Shown one piece after another: positions 46,415 through 55,239 of a stretch of 64,000 nt of DNA (position 1 is its first letter; every line of letters begins with the position of its first letter). This DNA comes from Bacteroidales bacterium. Its GTDB lineage: Bacteria; Bacteroidota; Bacteroidia; Bacteroidales; Paludibacteraceae. The translations under genes and the position numbers were made by a program. The notes beneath the pieces were generated by a model. That model saw nothing but the letters and a program-made list of their open reading frames with translations. It did not search any database and was not told the origin of the DNA. The stretch is taken from positions 248,001 through 312,000 of the forward strand of contig SUXE01000001.1 of NCBI GenBank assembly GCA_015061115.1, in the 5' to 3' direction.

Positions 46415-47378
46415 CGGACACGGAGACGACATATATAAATACAACGACGTAAGATGCAACTTCTCGTCAAATATCTATGCTGGATTTTCCCATCATGGAC
46501 TTTTTGACCATTTGAGGAAGACGGTGCATCTTATAACTAATTATCCAGAGCCTTCACCTGTATCACTGGAAAAACGGATCGCTGAGACAAAATGTATTGA
46601 TGCTGAGTGTGTTATGGCTACCAATGGAGCAACAGAAGCCATATATCTTATTGCAAGGACGTTTCATCATTGTGAACCTGTCATTCCTCAACCTACTTTT
46701 TCTGAATATGCGGATGCGTGTCGAGACAATCGTGGAAGTCGAAGGATTTGGTGGTTGTGCGTTCCTAATAATCCAACCGGTCATGTGATCCCTAAAAAAG
46801 AGTTGTTGGATACTATATCTGCCAATTCCAATGATGTTTTTGTGGTTGATGCCAGTTATTCTGCCTATACAAAGCAGGATGTTTTGCGAGTTGAGGAGGT
46901 TGTCGGATTCAACAATGTCATTATGCTTTGCTCTATGACAAAGGATTATGGAGTCCCAGGCTTACGACTTGGATATGTTGTTGGCAACAGCCGTTTGCTT
47001 GACATGATACGAGCCAATCGATCGCCATGGTCTGTCAACGCGTTAGCTATAGAGGCTGGACATTATCTTCTTGCTCATCACAATGAGTATCCTATTCCGG
47101 TAGATATGCTCGTCTCTGAACGTCAACGTGTTGAACGTGAATTGCATACTAAAGGGATAACTACGTCAAAATCTGATTCTCACATGCTGTTGTGTCGTCT
47201 TCCTCATTCAAAAGCTTGTGATTTGAAGGAATATCTTGTTGACAAATATGGTATACTTATTCGTGATGCAAGCAATTTTGAAACTCTTACTCCTCAGCAT
47301 TTTCGTATTGCTGTGCAGACCGAAAAACAAAATGATGAACTGTTAAATGCATTAACCCAATGGATATCACAGCTATAA
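46407..47378 (+). CDS. cobD: CobD L-threonine-phosphate decarboxylase
   Basis: About 323 residues from the ATG at 46407 (MINGHGDDIYKYNDVRCNFS), overlapping the cobQ stop by 8 bases. The frame runs back to 46308, but that part lies inside cobQ and is not typical. Aminotransferase fold type I: SSNIYAGFSHHGLFDHL, ATNGATEAIYLIART, VPNNPTGHVIPKKE, and the PLP Lys in MLCSMTKDYGVPGLRLGYVV. It makes (R)-1-aminopropan-2-ol phosphate, the linker of the nucleotide loop. Confidence 0.94.
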   Translation: MINGHGDDIYKYNDVRCNFSSNIYAGFSHHGLFDHLRKTVHLITNYPEPSPVSLEKRIAETKCIDAECVMATNGATEAIYLIARTFHHCEPVIPQPTFSEYADACRDNRGSRRIWWLCVPNNPTGHVIPKKELLDTISANSNDVFVVDASYSAYTKQDVLRVEEVVGFNNVIMLCSMTKDYGVPGLRLGYVVGNSRLLDMIRANRSPWSVNALAIEAGHYLLAHHNEYPIPVDMLVSERQRVERELHTKGITTSKSDSHMLLCRLPHSKACDLKEYLVDKYGILIRDASNFETLTPQHFRIAVQTEKQNDELLNALTQWISQL

Positions 47379-48304
47379 TATCTTCTCATCCGTTGCCAAT
47401 AATACTTTTTTCCGCATGGTTGCTCGACATTTGTTTGGGTGATCCTATGTGGTTGCCCCATCCTGTGGTTTATATGGGAAAATGGATTGCATTTGGCGAC
47501 AAACATCTAAACAAAGGAGAGAATCGCAGGTTAAAGGGGGCGGTATTTGCTGTTCTAAGCGTTGTCGGAATAGGTGTATTCACATGGGGATGTTTTAAGA
47601 TGATTGAAGATGATTCTATTTTTCGTATTCTGCTCTCTTCTATTGTCTTGTTTTTTTGTTTTGCTGGCTATACTCTTCGTAAAGAGGTGAGGATGGTTTT
47701 TGAGGCACTTGAACGAAGTTTGGAAGATGGCAGAAGACAGGTTTCTCGAATAGTTGGACGTGATACTGAGCAATTGTCTGCACAAGAGGTGCGTACAGCT
47801 GCTCTTGAGACTCTTGCCGAGAATCTGTCGGATGGAGTGATAGCACCATTGTTCTGGTTTATGCTGTTTGGTGTGCCAGGTGCTATCGCGTATAAGATGG
47901 TTAATACTCTTGATTCAATGATCGGTTATAAGAATGATAAGTATAAGGATTTCGGTTGTTGGGCGGCTCATATTGATGATGTAGCAAACTATATCCCTGC
48001 ACGAATAACGGCATTGTTAATCATTGTGGCAGGAGGAATAAAAAGACGTCATCTTATTTTTCTGAGGAAATATGGACCACAGCATGCGTCGCCCAACAGC
48101 GGTTGGCCAGAAGCCGCTCTCGCATCCATCCTTGACTGTCGATTTGGTGGCTCACACAATTATTTCGGAAAAGAATTCTATAAACCGTACATTGGAGACA
48201 ATCCACGTGAACTGACATTTGCGGATATGAGCAAGAGTATTCATATATGTATGGTTGCTGAATTTATATCATTTGTCGTCTGCATTATTATTCTGACAAT
48301 ATGA
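47360..48304 (+). CDS. cbiB: CbiB adenosylcobinamide-phosphate synthase
   Basis: 314 residues, membrane protein with at least four helices. Family motifs: LLDICLGDPMWLPHPVVYMG, ALETLAENLSDGVIAPLFWF, AYKMVNTLDSMIGYKNDKYK and QHASPNSGWPEAALASIL. It attaches aminopropanol phosphate to adenosylcobyric acid. Its end overlaps the ATPase gene by 4 bases. Confidence 0.95.
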   Translation: MDITAIISSHPLPIILFSAWLLDICLGDPMWLPHPVVYMGKWIAFGDKHLNKGENRRLKGAVFAVLSVVGIGVFTWGCFKMIEDDSIFRILLSSIVLFFCFAGYTLRKEVRMVFEALERSLEDGRRQVSRIVGRDTEQLSAQEVRTAALETLAENLSDGVIAPLFWFMLFGVPGAIAYKMVNTLDSMIGYKNDKYKDFGCWAAHIDDVANYIPARITALLIIVAGGIKRRHLIFLRKYGPQHASPNSGWPEAALASILDCRFGGSHNYFGKEFYKPYIGDNPRELTFADMSKSIHICMVAEFISFVVCIIILTI

Positions 48305-49062
48305 AACATGTAACAATAGAACTAGTAAATGCTACTATAGGATATAAAACAAAAAACAAGGCCACAATTGTAGCTTCCAATTTAAATGGTTCTCTCCTTA
48401 AAGGCAAACTCGTGAGTTTGGTCGGACGTAATGGTTGTGGAAAGTCAACTCTTTTGAGAACGATAGCTGGATTTCAGCCATTGTTAGAAGGGCGTGTGAT
48501 ACAAGAAGGTAAGGAAATACAGGAATACAGTATACAGGAGAGAGCCCGTATTCTCAGTATCGTCACAACAAATACAATGCATGTTCAGGATATGACTGTG
48601 TTTGATCTGGTCGCAATGGGGCGAAGTCCATATACCGGTTTTTGGGGTAAACTTGGTCAGAAAGATAAGGAGATAATAGCAGAAAGCTTACGTATTGTTG
48701 GAATGGAGCAATATAATGACCGTATGGTAGAGACTCTTTCTGATGGAGAGCGTCAAAAGGTCATGATTGCCAAAGCTATCGCTCAGGAGACGTCTGTAAT
48801 AATCCTGGATGAACCGACGTCTTTCCTGGATTATCCGAGTAAAATCAAAACTATGCAGTTGCTGAGGACTCTTGCACATGATAAAAATAAAACTGTTTTT
48901 CTATCAACACATGACTTGGAGCAAGCATTACAGTTTTCTGATGATATTTGGATGCTTGATGATGATAGAAATCTCGTAATAAGGACTCCAAAACAAATGA
49001 TTTCGGAGGGGATTTTGGAAAAAACGTTTGGTTACATCAATTGGTTACAGAATCTGGAGTGA
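48301..49062 (+). CDS. btuD: BtuD-like ABC transporter ATP-binding protein
   Basis: 253 residues. Walker A LVGRNGCGKSTLLRTI, signature TLSDGERQKVMIAKAI, Walker B VIILDEPTSFLDYPSK and H-loop STHDLEQALQF. This is the FecE/BtuD group that serves FecCD-type permeases. It should power BtuC (40105-41088) although about 7 kb of synthesis genes separate the two. It is the last gene of the B12 operon. Confidence 0.93.
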   Translation: MKHVTIELVNATIGYKTKNKATIVASNLNGSLLKGKLVSLVGRNGCGKSTLLRTIAGFQPLLEGRVIQEGKEIQEYSIQERARILSIVTTNTMHVQDMTVFDLVAMGRSPYTGFWGKLGQKDKEIIAESLRIVGMEQYNDRMVETLSDGERQKVMIAKAIAQETSVIILDEPTSFLDYPSKIKTMQLLRTLAHDKNKTVFLSTHDLEQALQFSDDIWMLDDDRNLVIRTPKQMISEGILEKTFGYINWLQNLE

Positions 49063-49110
49063 TAAAAAAACAAAAACGCATCCAATTTCTTGGGTGCGTC
49101 ACTGCTCTGT
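49063..49110 (-). terminator. Terminator element, copy 2, of the leftward 19-aa micro-gene
   Basis: Stem ACGCATCCAA/TTGGGTGCGT (49076-49099) followed on the minus strand by a long T-rich tract. It ends the leftward micro-gene transcript and faces the end of the rightward B12 operon. Nearly the same sequence occurs at 26572-26668. Confidence 0.8.
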
Positions 49111-49128
49111 TTTAATAACCAAACCAAA

Positions 49129-49188
49129 TTAGAACTTTGGAGCGTACTTTTTGTAAAGCTTAGTCAACAAAATATTAATTAGTACCAT
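49129..49188 (-). CDS. 19-aa micro-gene with its own promoter and terminator
   Basis: Encodes MVLINILLTKLYKKYAPKF: hydrophobic start and basic end. A minus-strand TAATTTTG (-7 box, 49227-49234) lies about 40 bases before the ATG, and the terminator at 49063-49110 follows, giving a predicted transcript of about 150 nt. The last seven codons and the terminator are conserved in copy 1 (26572-26668). It could be a true micro-protein or a small RNA whose 3' end is conserved. I recognise no family. Confidence 0.5.
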   Translation of the reverse strand: MVLINILLTKLYKKYAPKF

Positions 49189-49226
49189 CGTTTATATTTT
49201 TAAGTCGTTTTTTTCTTTTTGACGAT

Positions 49227-49234
49227 GCAAAATT
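49227..49234 (-). promoter_or_regulatory. -7 promoter box for the 19-aa micro-gene
   Basis: The minus strand reads TAATTTTG, the same octamer as before cysK (520-527). Confidence 0.5.
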
Positions 49235-49640
49235 ATGCTTTATAACACATATATGCAAGCGTTTTGGGAGATTTTTTTAAATAAAATTATGCTTTTTGAC
49301 ATTAAAGTAAAATTGTAATTATTTTGCCTGTTTTGCTTCAAGTTTGAAACTTTTGAGTCGGTTTTGCTTCAGGTTTTGAACTGACTTTTCAACAATATTT
49401 TAAGTTTTCGAGAGATGCTGGTTAATGATGTTGAGATAAAAGACCTATTTAATTGTTTTTTGATATTGAGTCTTGGTGTAAAAATCACTGGAAAAAGTCA
49501 TATTTAACTGAATTTAATTAAATAGATGTCATATTTTATGCTTTACAACTCCTTTCGTTACATTTGTAGACATTTTAGTTATATTATATTTATATTAGAG
49601 CCATAAAATACAATTCTGGTTTGAAAAACTTACTTTAGAT
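49235..49640. other. AT-rich intergenic before the first M6 protease
   Basis: No gene is seen. A short direct repeat is present (TTTTGCTTCAaGTTTGAA near 49330 and TTTTGCTTCAgGTTTTGAA near 49363). The end of the region should hold the promoter of the protease gene, but no strong TAnnTTTG could be fixed. Confidence 0.4.
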
Positions 49641-51752
49641 ATGATAAAAAATGCGATTATTGTGCTGATGGCAGTTGTTTTTAACTGCATAAATATGTCA
49701 GCAGTATGTTATTATGGAACTCCTTATACTTTCACCCAGCCTGATGGAGATACTGTGTCGGTCAGATTGTTTGGAAATGATTATTATATTCATGCGGAAA
49801 GTGTAGATGGATATACTTTGATTCATGATCCAAATGACGGATATATATGTTATGCTTTGACTACGGCGGACAGTTTGGAATACGCATCTTCAGGTATCAG
49901 ATATCGTGGTGGAGATGCCCCTAAGGCAGTGACTATGATAGTTGCACCTCATCAGCGTATATCTTCAGATGCCATAGTACAAAAGATTGCGGAAACAAAA
50001 GAAATGTTGGGAGTTCATAATGAGTATAATAAACCACAATTGCGTTCTGCCACTGCTATGCCTGACACTGTTTATGGAGTGACGGTGCTTATTGATTTTC
50101 CTGATTGTAAGTTTCCTTTGTCTATGGATGAAATTGATAAATTTTTGAATGGAAAAGGAAGCATCAATGGTAACGCAATGTCTATTAAAGAATATTTTAG
50201 TTGGATTTCTAATGGTAAACTTACTTACATCAACTATTTGCCTAAAGCCCCTTATACTGCGCCTAATGAGAAATCTTACTATTCTCCATTTGATGCCAGT
50301 ACATATACATTTAGCAAGTTGCTTCCTGTTGTGAATGACGCACTCAATAGTTATACTAAGTCTAAGGATGGCTTTGATTTGACGGATCTTTCTGTAAAAG
50401 GCTCAGTTTACTATGCTATGAATATTTTATATGCGGGGGATTGTCCAAATTCATGGGGCAAGGGATTGTGGCCACATCAAAGTATAACGACAATAAAGGT
50501 TAATAATGATTCACGTGTTGGCAAGTCTGTTTATCAGCCTTATCAGTTGACTTATTGTACAGAGAATTTGAAAATGGGAAGTTTTGTGCATGAATCTTTT
50601 CATTTGCTTCTTGATGCTCCTGATTTCTATGCTTTTGACAATCATACTGGTAATCCTGCAGAAAAATTCAATGTTGCAGATGAGTTTGTTCAAAGAAGCA
50701 ATAGTAATCCTCCTATTCCTAATCCGTGGATTCTTGATGATGCTGGTTGGCTTGAAAACAAGATTGTGCTTAATGATTTGAAAAAGGGTACAAAGGTTAA
50801 TCTTGAGTACGGACCAGGAAATGTCGCTGTGTATTATGGTAATGTAGACGGAGATCCGATGAAGGAACGTTATTATATTGAGGTTCGCAGTTTTTACTAT
50901 GAGAACAGAGTCGTTGTCAACACTCCAGGAATTTATATCTGGCATGTATATGAACCAGGTGATAATAGATATGAGCAGTATCCAGATAAATTGGATTGTC
51001 GACCTGCGTCTTCTACAAATCCTTTTTGGAGTGAATCTTCTCCTTCTAAGTTTTTTTCTGACGATAGCGATCCTAGCGCAAAATGGAATAATGGAGAAAA
51101 TTCTGGTATTTATCTCTGTAATTTCAGTAAAGCGGATTTAAAAATGTCGTTTTGCTATGGAGAATGTGGTGATGATGGTGGTGATGATGGTGGTGATGAC
51201 GGTGGTGATGATGGAGGTGATGACGGAGGTGAAACACAAAAATATGATAAATTGGATTTGACAAACCGTGATTCTCTTCCGAGTGGAAAAGTTGGTCAGG
51301 AGTATTATGCCAAGTTGAATGCGGTAGGTGGAGACGGCAATTATTCCATAAAATGGAAAGATGGACTGCCTGCTGGATTGTCGCTTAATAGTAATCTGGA
51401 GATTGTCGGTAAACCTACAGTTGCGATTGAGAAGATGTTGAAGATGTATGTTTGCGATGGTACTGGAGCAAAGACGGAGGTATGGTTGAAATTGAGAATT
51501 ATTGATGAACAAGCATCAGTAGAGGATAAACTTGTTGGAAAATCTGTTGCTTCAGTTGAATACTTAAATGGTGCATTTGTAATTGCGTCGACGTTGGATA
51601 ATGTCAATTGTTCAATCTATTCAATAAACGGTACAATGGTGGATGATTTCATGTTGTGTGATGGTGAAACTCGTATCTTTGGATTCGATTATCCGAAAGG
51701 TGTCTATGTAATGTATGTGAATGGTGAACGATTTAAAATTGTAAAATATTAA
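49641..51752 (+). CDS. M6-like secreted metalloprotease with T9SS sorting domain (paralogue 1)
   Basis: 703 residues. Signal peptide (MIKNAIIVLMAVVFNCINMS), then a prodomain-like start YYGTPYTFTQPDGDTVSVRL. The zinc site HESFH is at 317-321 in GSFVHESFHLLLDAPDFY, typical of M6 (immune inhibitor A-like) peptidases. A run of Gly-Asp-Asp-Gly units (about 510-530) links to a putative Ig-like domain (SGKVGQEYYAKLNAVGGDG) and a C-terminal sorting domain ending VYVMYVNGERFKIVKY. It is therefore predicted to be secreted by the type IX system and anchored at or released from the surface. Closely related to the protein at 55240-57645. Confidence 0.88.
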   Translation: MIKNAIIVLMAVVFNCINMSAVCYYGTPYTFTQPDGDTVSVRLFGNDYYIHAESVDGYTLIHDPNDGYICYALTTADSLEYASSGIRYRGGDAPKAVTMIVAPHQRISSDAIVQKIAETKEMLGVHNEYNKPQLRSATAMPDTVYGVTVLIDFPDCKFPLSMDEIDKFLNGKGSINGNAMSIKEYFSWISNGKLTYINYLPKAPYTAPNEKSYYSPFDASTYTFSKLLPVVNDALNSYTKSKDGFDLTDLSVKGSVYYAMNILYAGDCPNSWGKGLWPHQSITTIKVNNDSRVGKSVYQPYQLTYCTENLKMGSFVHESFHLLLDAPDFYAFDNHTGNPAEKFNVADEFVQRSNSNPPIPNPWILDDAGWLENKIVLNDLKKGTKVNLEYGPGNVAVYYGNVDGDPMKERYYIEVRSFYYENRVVVNTPGIYIWHVYEPGDNRYEQYPDKLDCRPASSTNPFWSESSPSKFFSDDSDPSAKWNNGENSGIYLCNFSKADLKMSFCYGECGDDGGDDGGDDGGDDGGDDGGETQKYDKLDLTNRDSLPSGKVGQEYYAKLNAVGGDGNYSIKWKDGLPAGLSLNSNLEIVGKPTVAIEKMLKMYVCDGTGAKTEVWLKLRIIDEQASVEDKLVGKSVASVEYLNGAFVIASTLDNVNCSIYSINGTMVDDFMLCDGETRIFGFDYPKGVYVMYVNGERFKIVKY
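51168..51230 (+). repeat. Coding 12-bp tandem repeat (Gly-Asp-Asp-Gly linker)
   Basis: About five 12-bp units of the GGTGATGATGGT type in the protease linker. In-frame gain or loss of units would change linker length without breaking the gene. The paralogue at 55240 lacks this tract. Confidence 0.85.
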
Positions 51753-51763
51753 TTTTTGTCTGT

Positions 51764-51791
51764 TATAGACGGGGGTGTATCCTCGTCTATA
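51764..51791 (+). terminator. Hairpin between the M6 protease and GH16 genes
   Basis: TATAGACG pairs with CGTCTATA around an 11-12-base loop. No T tract follows, so it may be an mRNA-stability hairpin rather than a terminator. Confidence 0.45.
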
Positions 51792-51819
51792 CAGAATTGA
51801 TACTCTATAAACATAAATT

Positions 51820-53280
51820 ATGAAATCTAACATTTCAGCAGCGTTGGCTGCATTTTCACTTTTTACTGCTTCTTATGCCGCTCCGCCTGAATCTTCAGCA
51901 GGGTGGACAATGGTGTTCAACGATGAGTTTGAGGGAAATTCTCTCGACAAGAGCAAGTGGAATCCTACGTATAATTGGGGACATACACATAATCATCGTG
52001 CGTATTGTGTGGAGGAAAATGTCTCTGTGAAGGATGGAAAACTGATTATCAAGGCAGAATCGCGTCGCCATCCTGATGCTCCTCCTACTTGCTCAAATGG
52101 AGGCAATACGTATTCTTTGGACTATACCTCTGGAGCAATCGACACCCGTGGACATTTTGAGGTCAACGGAGGCTATATTGAGGGTCGTTTCAAGATGCCT
52201 TGGCAACTTGGCACATGGCCTGCGTTCTGGACTTTGCAGGATGGTTGGCCACCTGAAATAGATATCTTCGAGGTTCCTCACGAACGTAATCTCCACCATT
52301 ATTATCTTCATTATACAAAAACTGATTGGTATGCGTCGCATGGTTCGGCTTGGGATCATGAAGCTTCGTTTGGCGGCACACACACAGGCCCGGACAAAAG
52401 TGCGGATTTCCACACTTATGGACTCGAGTGGACAAATTCATATTTGAAATTTTATTTCGACGATAAGGTTATCGCCACTTATAATCGTCCTACAGAGATA
52501 AGTCAGCTGAATGACAATTACATCATCATCAATCTTGCGGTAGGCGGTTGGGCTGGTGACAATATTCAGATCACAAATTCTGATCCAGCTTACTTGGAGT
52601 GTGATTGGGTGAGAGTGTGGAAGAAAAATGCGAGTGAAATGATTCATTCGGATCAGGTCAAGGTGATGTCGGTGAGTGAGGGGAAATGTATGAGTGGAGT
52701 CACTGGCGATTTGAGTTTGGTGGATTGCAATAGCGACGACGCTTGGATTAATCTGTTTGAGCAGTATAGCGGAACATATCGTCTGAATATAGCAGGAAAA
52801 GTGCTTGAGATCGCTGGTGAAAGCAGAGACGACGGAGCAAGAGCTGGCATCTGGGACTGGAATGGTGGCGGACACCAGCAGTTTGCGTTTGAAAAACAGG
52901 CGAATTATTCGTCGAATGTGGTGACGATGATGGCTCGACATAGTGATAAGTATCTTCAGGTCGGTGAAGACGGTACTGTTTTCCAGGCACCGTTGCCAGA
53001 TGATAAATCCGCACTTTGGAGAATTTTCCAACCTGGGGAAGAAATCACCGCTGCTAATGACATCAATATTGAGAATCCTATCATTTTTATCGATAATAAA
53101 CTGATATGGAGTGGGGAAGGTCAGGAGAAGATGACGGTGGAAATCTATGATTCACGTGGCATCTGTTGTATGACTGGTGAAATTGGTGGATGCAAGCGGG
53201 AATTAAGTCTTCATAATTTGCCAACAGGTGTTTATTTCATCACTTTAAATGGAGGAATGATGATGAAAATCAGAAAATAG
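51820..53280 (+). CDS. GH16 family glycoside hydrolase with beta-trefoil domain and T9SS sorting domain
   Basis: 486 residues. Signal peptide (ends SYAA). GH16 jelly roll about 22-270, starting GWTMVFNDEFEGNSLDKSKW; catalytic EIDIFE with nucleophile Glu146 and acid/base Glu151; WPAFWTLQDGWPPE precedes it. Residues about 285-400 resemble a ricin-type beta-trefoil (GKVLEIAGESRDDGARAGIW and HQQFAFEKQ), likely carbohydrate binding. The end MTVEIYDSRGICCMTG ... GVYFITLNGGMMMKIRK is a T9SS sorting domain. Substrates for the family are beta-glucans, laminarin or related galactans, and this motif alone does not decide which. Confidence 0.92.
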   Translation: MKSNISAALAAFSLFTASYAAPPESSAGWTMVFNDEFEGNSLDKSKWNPTYNWGHTHNHRAYCVEENVSVKDGKLIIKAESRRHPDAPPTCSNGGNTYSLDYTSGAIDTRGHFEVNGGYIEGRFKMPWQLGTWPAFWTLQDGWPPEIDIFEVPHERNLHHYYLHYTKTDWYASHGSAWDHEASFGGTHTGPDKSADFHTYGLEWTNSYLKFYFDDKVIATYNRPTEISQLNDNYIIINLAVGGWAGDNIQITNSDPAYLECDWVRVWKKNASEMIHSDQVKVMSVSEGKCMSGVTGDLSLVDCNSDDAWINLFEQYSGTYRLNIAGKVLEIAGESRDDGARAGIWDWNGGGHQQFAFEKQANYSSNVVTMMARHSDKYLQVGEDGTVFQAPLPDDKSALWRIFQPGEEITAANDINIENPIIFIDNKLIWSGEGQEKMTVEIYDSRGICCMTGEIGGCKRELSLHNLPTGVYFITLNGGMMMKIRK

Positions 53281-53307
53281 AAACGCATAATGTCAAATGA
53301 AAAAAAG

Positions 53308-53346
53308 AGGGTGTATCAAAATCACATTTGATACACCCTACTTTTT
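53308..53346. terminator. Bidirectional terminator between convergent genes
   Basis: A perfect 13-bp stem (AGGGTGTATCAAA / TTTGATACACCCT) with an A tract to the left and a T tract to the right, serving the GH16 gene (rightward) and the outer-membrane protein gene (leftward). Confidence 0.93.
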
Positions 53347-53451
53347 AATTAGTATCCACGGTTGGAATTAATCGCTACCATGGCTTGTATTAATGAGAAA
53401 TGTAAAATTCAAATCCGTAGATGTATTTCCCAACAATTATGCATTATGAAA

Positions 53452-54414
53452 TTACCTAAACATGTATCCGAAGAATACACCGATGCTTCTTGTCCTTGTG
53501 TTTCCGACGTTATGTTCTGGTTTGGTGATGTCCGTCAGACCCATATCAAAGCTGGCACCAATCATGTATCTTTTGAATTCGTAAGTGGTAGAGAAAGTGA
53601 AGCCGAAGTCGAAACGTTTGTAAGGGGCGATGCGTGACATCGTTTTGTTGTCGTAGACACTCTCGTCAAAAACGTCGATTTTGGTTTCTGTTTTATGAAT
53701 GATCATGTCATCCACGTCGCTTATATATCTTTCTTTCACTATTCCATGTATTCCAAATGCCATATAAGGACCTGCGCTTATATCAAAACGCTTGTCGTCA
53801 GAAAACCAGTTACGTAATGTCAACTGTCCAGGAATCTTGATGTATCCGATTCTTGTGATGATCGCATTCTCACTTTTGAAATTAGTGGTGTCGATAAAAC
53901 ATTTGCGGTGGTTGGCTTTCTGCGAGTATAGAACACCTGTGGAGATTGCAAAATAGTGATGGATTGGAATGTCAATCACGATTCCACCTTCAAGGTATGG
54001 TAGAAAGACCTCATTCGCACTGGACTGCAGTATATTTATATCAGTGTGGTAAGCCACGCTGTGACCTGATTCTCTTGTTCTTTCAGAAAAACGGCTTATT
54101 CCCAACGTTCCTCTGAATCCCACTGCGACCGGTTCACGGCATGGTGGTGCTGGTGCTACAGGCTCCTCCACTATAGGCAATGGTATAGGAGCGGGTGGTG
54201 GCACCGGTACAGGCACTGCAACAGGTTGTTGAGCCACTGGTGCTGTGGTCTGAGGCGCTTGGATTGGAAAAATATTCACAACAGATGATGCACCTGAAGG
54301 TGTAGTGACAGATTCAGCTGGTGTGGAAACAGGTGCTGAGTCTTGTGCGTACACACTATTGGACAATACAATTATTGAGGCAAAGACCGAACAATAATTC
54401 TTGAATTTCTTCAT
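53452..54414 (-). CDS. Outer-membrane beta-barrel protein with Pro/Val-rich N-terminal linker
   Basis: 320 residues. Signal peptide ends SVYAQ. Residues about 25-95 are a low-complexity Pro/Val/Ala linker (VAVPVPVPPPAPIPLPIVEE), likely spanning the cell-wall gap. The rest is alternating beta strands of a small OmpA/PorT-like barrel: GFRGTLGISRFSERTRESG, VFLPYLEGGIVIDIPIHHY, YIKIPGQLTLRNWF, ending SIGVFFGYMFR with terminal Phe/Arg. No OmpA peptidoglycan-binding domain. Precise role unknown. Confidence 0.75.
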   Translation of the reverse strand: MKKFKNYCSVFASIIVLSNSVYAQDSAPVSTPAESVTTPSGASSVVNIFPIQAPQTTAPVAQQPVAVPVPVPPPAPIPLPIVEEPVAPAPPCREPVAVGFRGTLGISRFSERTRESGHSVAYHTDINILQSSANEVFLPYLEGGIVIDIPIHHYFAISTGVLYSQKANHRKCFIDTTNFKSENAIITRIGYIKIPGQLTLRNWFSDDKRFDISAGPYMAFGIHGIVKERYISDVDDMIIHKTETKIDVFDESVYDNKTMSRIAPYKRFDFGFTFSTTYEFKRYMIGASFDMGLTDITKPEHNVGNTRTRSIGVFFGYMFR

Positions 54415-54966
54415 TGTTGATAAGTCATTAAAATAAGTTCAGGGCAAATTTATAATAATTTATTGTATTATTAATGATTTTAATGATGAAAATGCTGTTT
54501 GTCAATGACTTTTTCAATTTTTTGCCGGTGATTTGATTTATTGTTTGATAAATAACAACCAATATAAAAGTTTTGCTTATCTATTCGTAAAAAGAGTGTG
54601 TAAAGACCTTTAAAATTCCTATTTGGCAAGTCTGTTTGTCTATTTTTGTTGTGATGGAATATGATATTAAGATTTTTTCATAAGATAAATTCGGATTAGA
54701 TGTTTTATTTTTTTTCGATTAATTAGTTTGTAAAGACGAATTCTGGGTGATTTCATGTGGATTTTTTGCGATTTTATGTGGATTTTTTCGATGAAATGGC
54801 GGTTTTTGAAAAAATCCACATAAAAATTAAATAATTGAACATGCGTGGCAGAATAAAGCATTAACATTGCAGTACAAAAAGATTTTGACCCTATTATAAA
54901 TTATTATATCTACTTTATTGCGTGTTGTGAAACAGAATGCAATATGATGAAAACTAACTAACATAT
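54415..54966. other. AT-rich intergenic with repeats
   Basis: No convincing gene; a 66-codon minus-strand frame (54667-54867) is an effect of the AT-rich repeats. GATTTyATGTGGATTTTTT occurs twice in tandem (54750-54788), and the second copy pairs with its inverse at 54808-54825. It also contains the upstream sequence of the leftward outer-membrane protein gene. Confidence 0.5.
54772..54825. repeat. 18-bp perfect inverted repeat
   Basis: TTTTATGTGGATTTTTTC (54772-54789) is repeated as its exact reverse complement at 54808-54825 around an 18-base loop. A further direct copy of the core lies just upstream. It could fold as RNA or bind a dimeric protein; it might also be the remnant of a small palindromic element. 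Confidence 0.75.
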
Positions 54967-54995
54967 AAAACCAAGCGAATATTCGTTTGGTTTTT
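54967..54995. terminator. Terminator-like hairpin in the 54.4-55.2 kb gap
   Basis: AAAACCAA-GCGAA pairs with TTCG-TTTGGTTTT, with T tracts on both strands. No adjacent gene obviously needs it, so a short unannotated transcript may end here. Bases 54996-55239 up to the second protease gene show nothing else. Confidence 0.6.
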
Positions 54996-55239
54996 ATGTT
55001 TTAAATACCCAGTATAGTTATCAGCTAAACTTAGAATATTACTCCTATGAATTTGCGAATTTGGAGAATATAGAAGTGTCTCTCCTTAAACAATCCTCTT
55101 TTCTGTGTGATAAAATATAGTTTCTAAATATCTAACAAGATAGACAGAAATCTCTTATCGGTTTGTTTTTACCTTTTTTATTTGTCAGTTCATTTTTCAT
55201 TTATATTTTTATGGAGTTAATTAATGAAATTTATGTACT

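Noticed and set aside
26572..49188. B12 block as an integrative element
   Set aside because: No integrase, transposase, relaxase or tRNA target is visible; the flanking repeats are reported as an observation only.
54667..54867. 66-codon minus-strand frame with KIHIKSQKIHMKSPRI
   Set aside because: It is produced by the tandem and inverted DNA repeats in the AT-rich gap.
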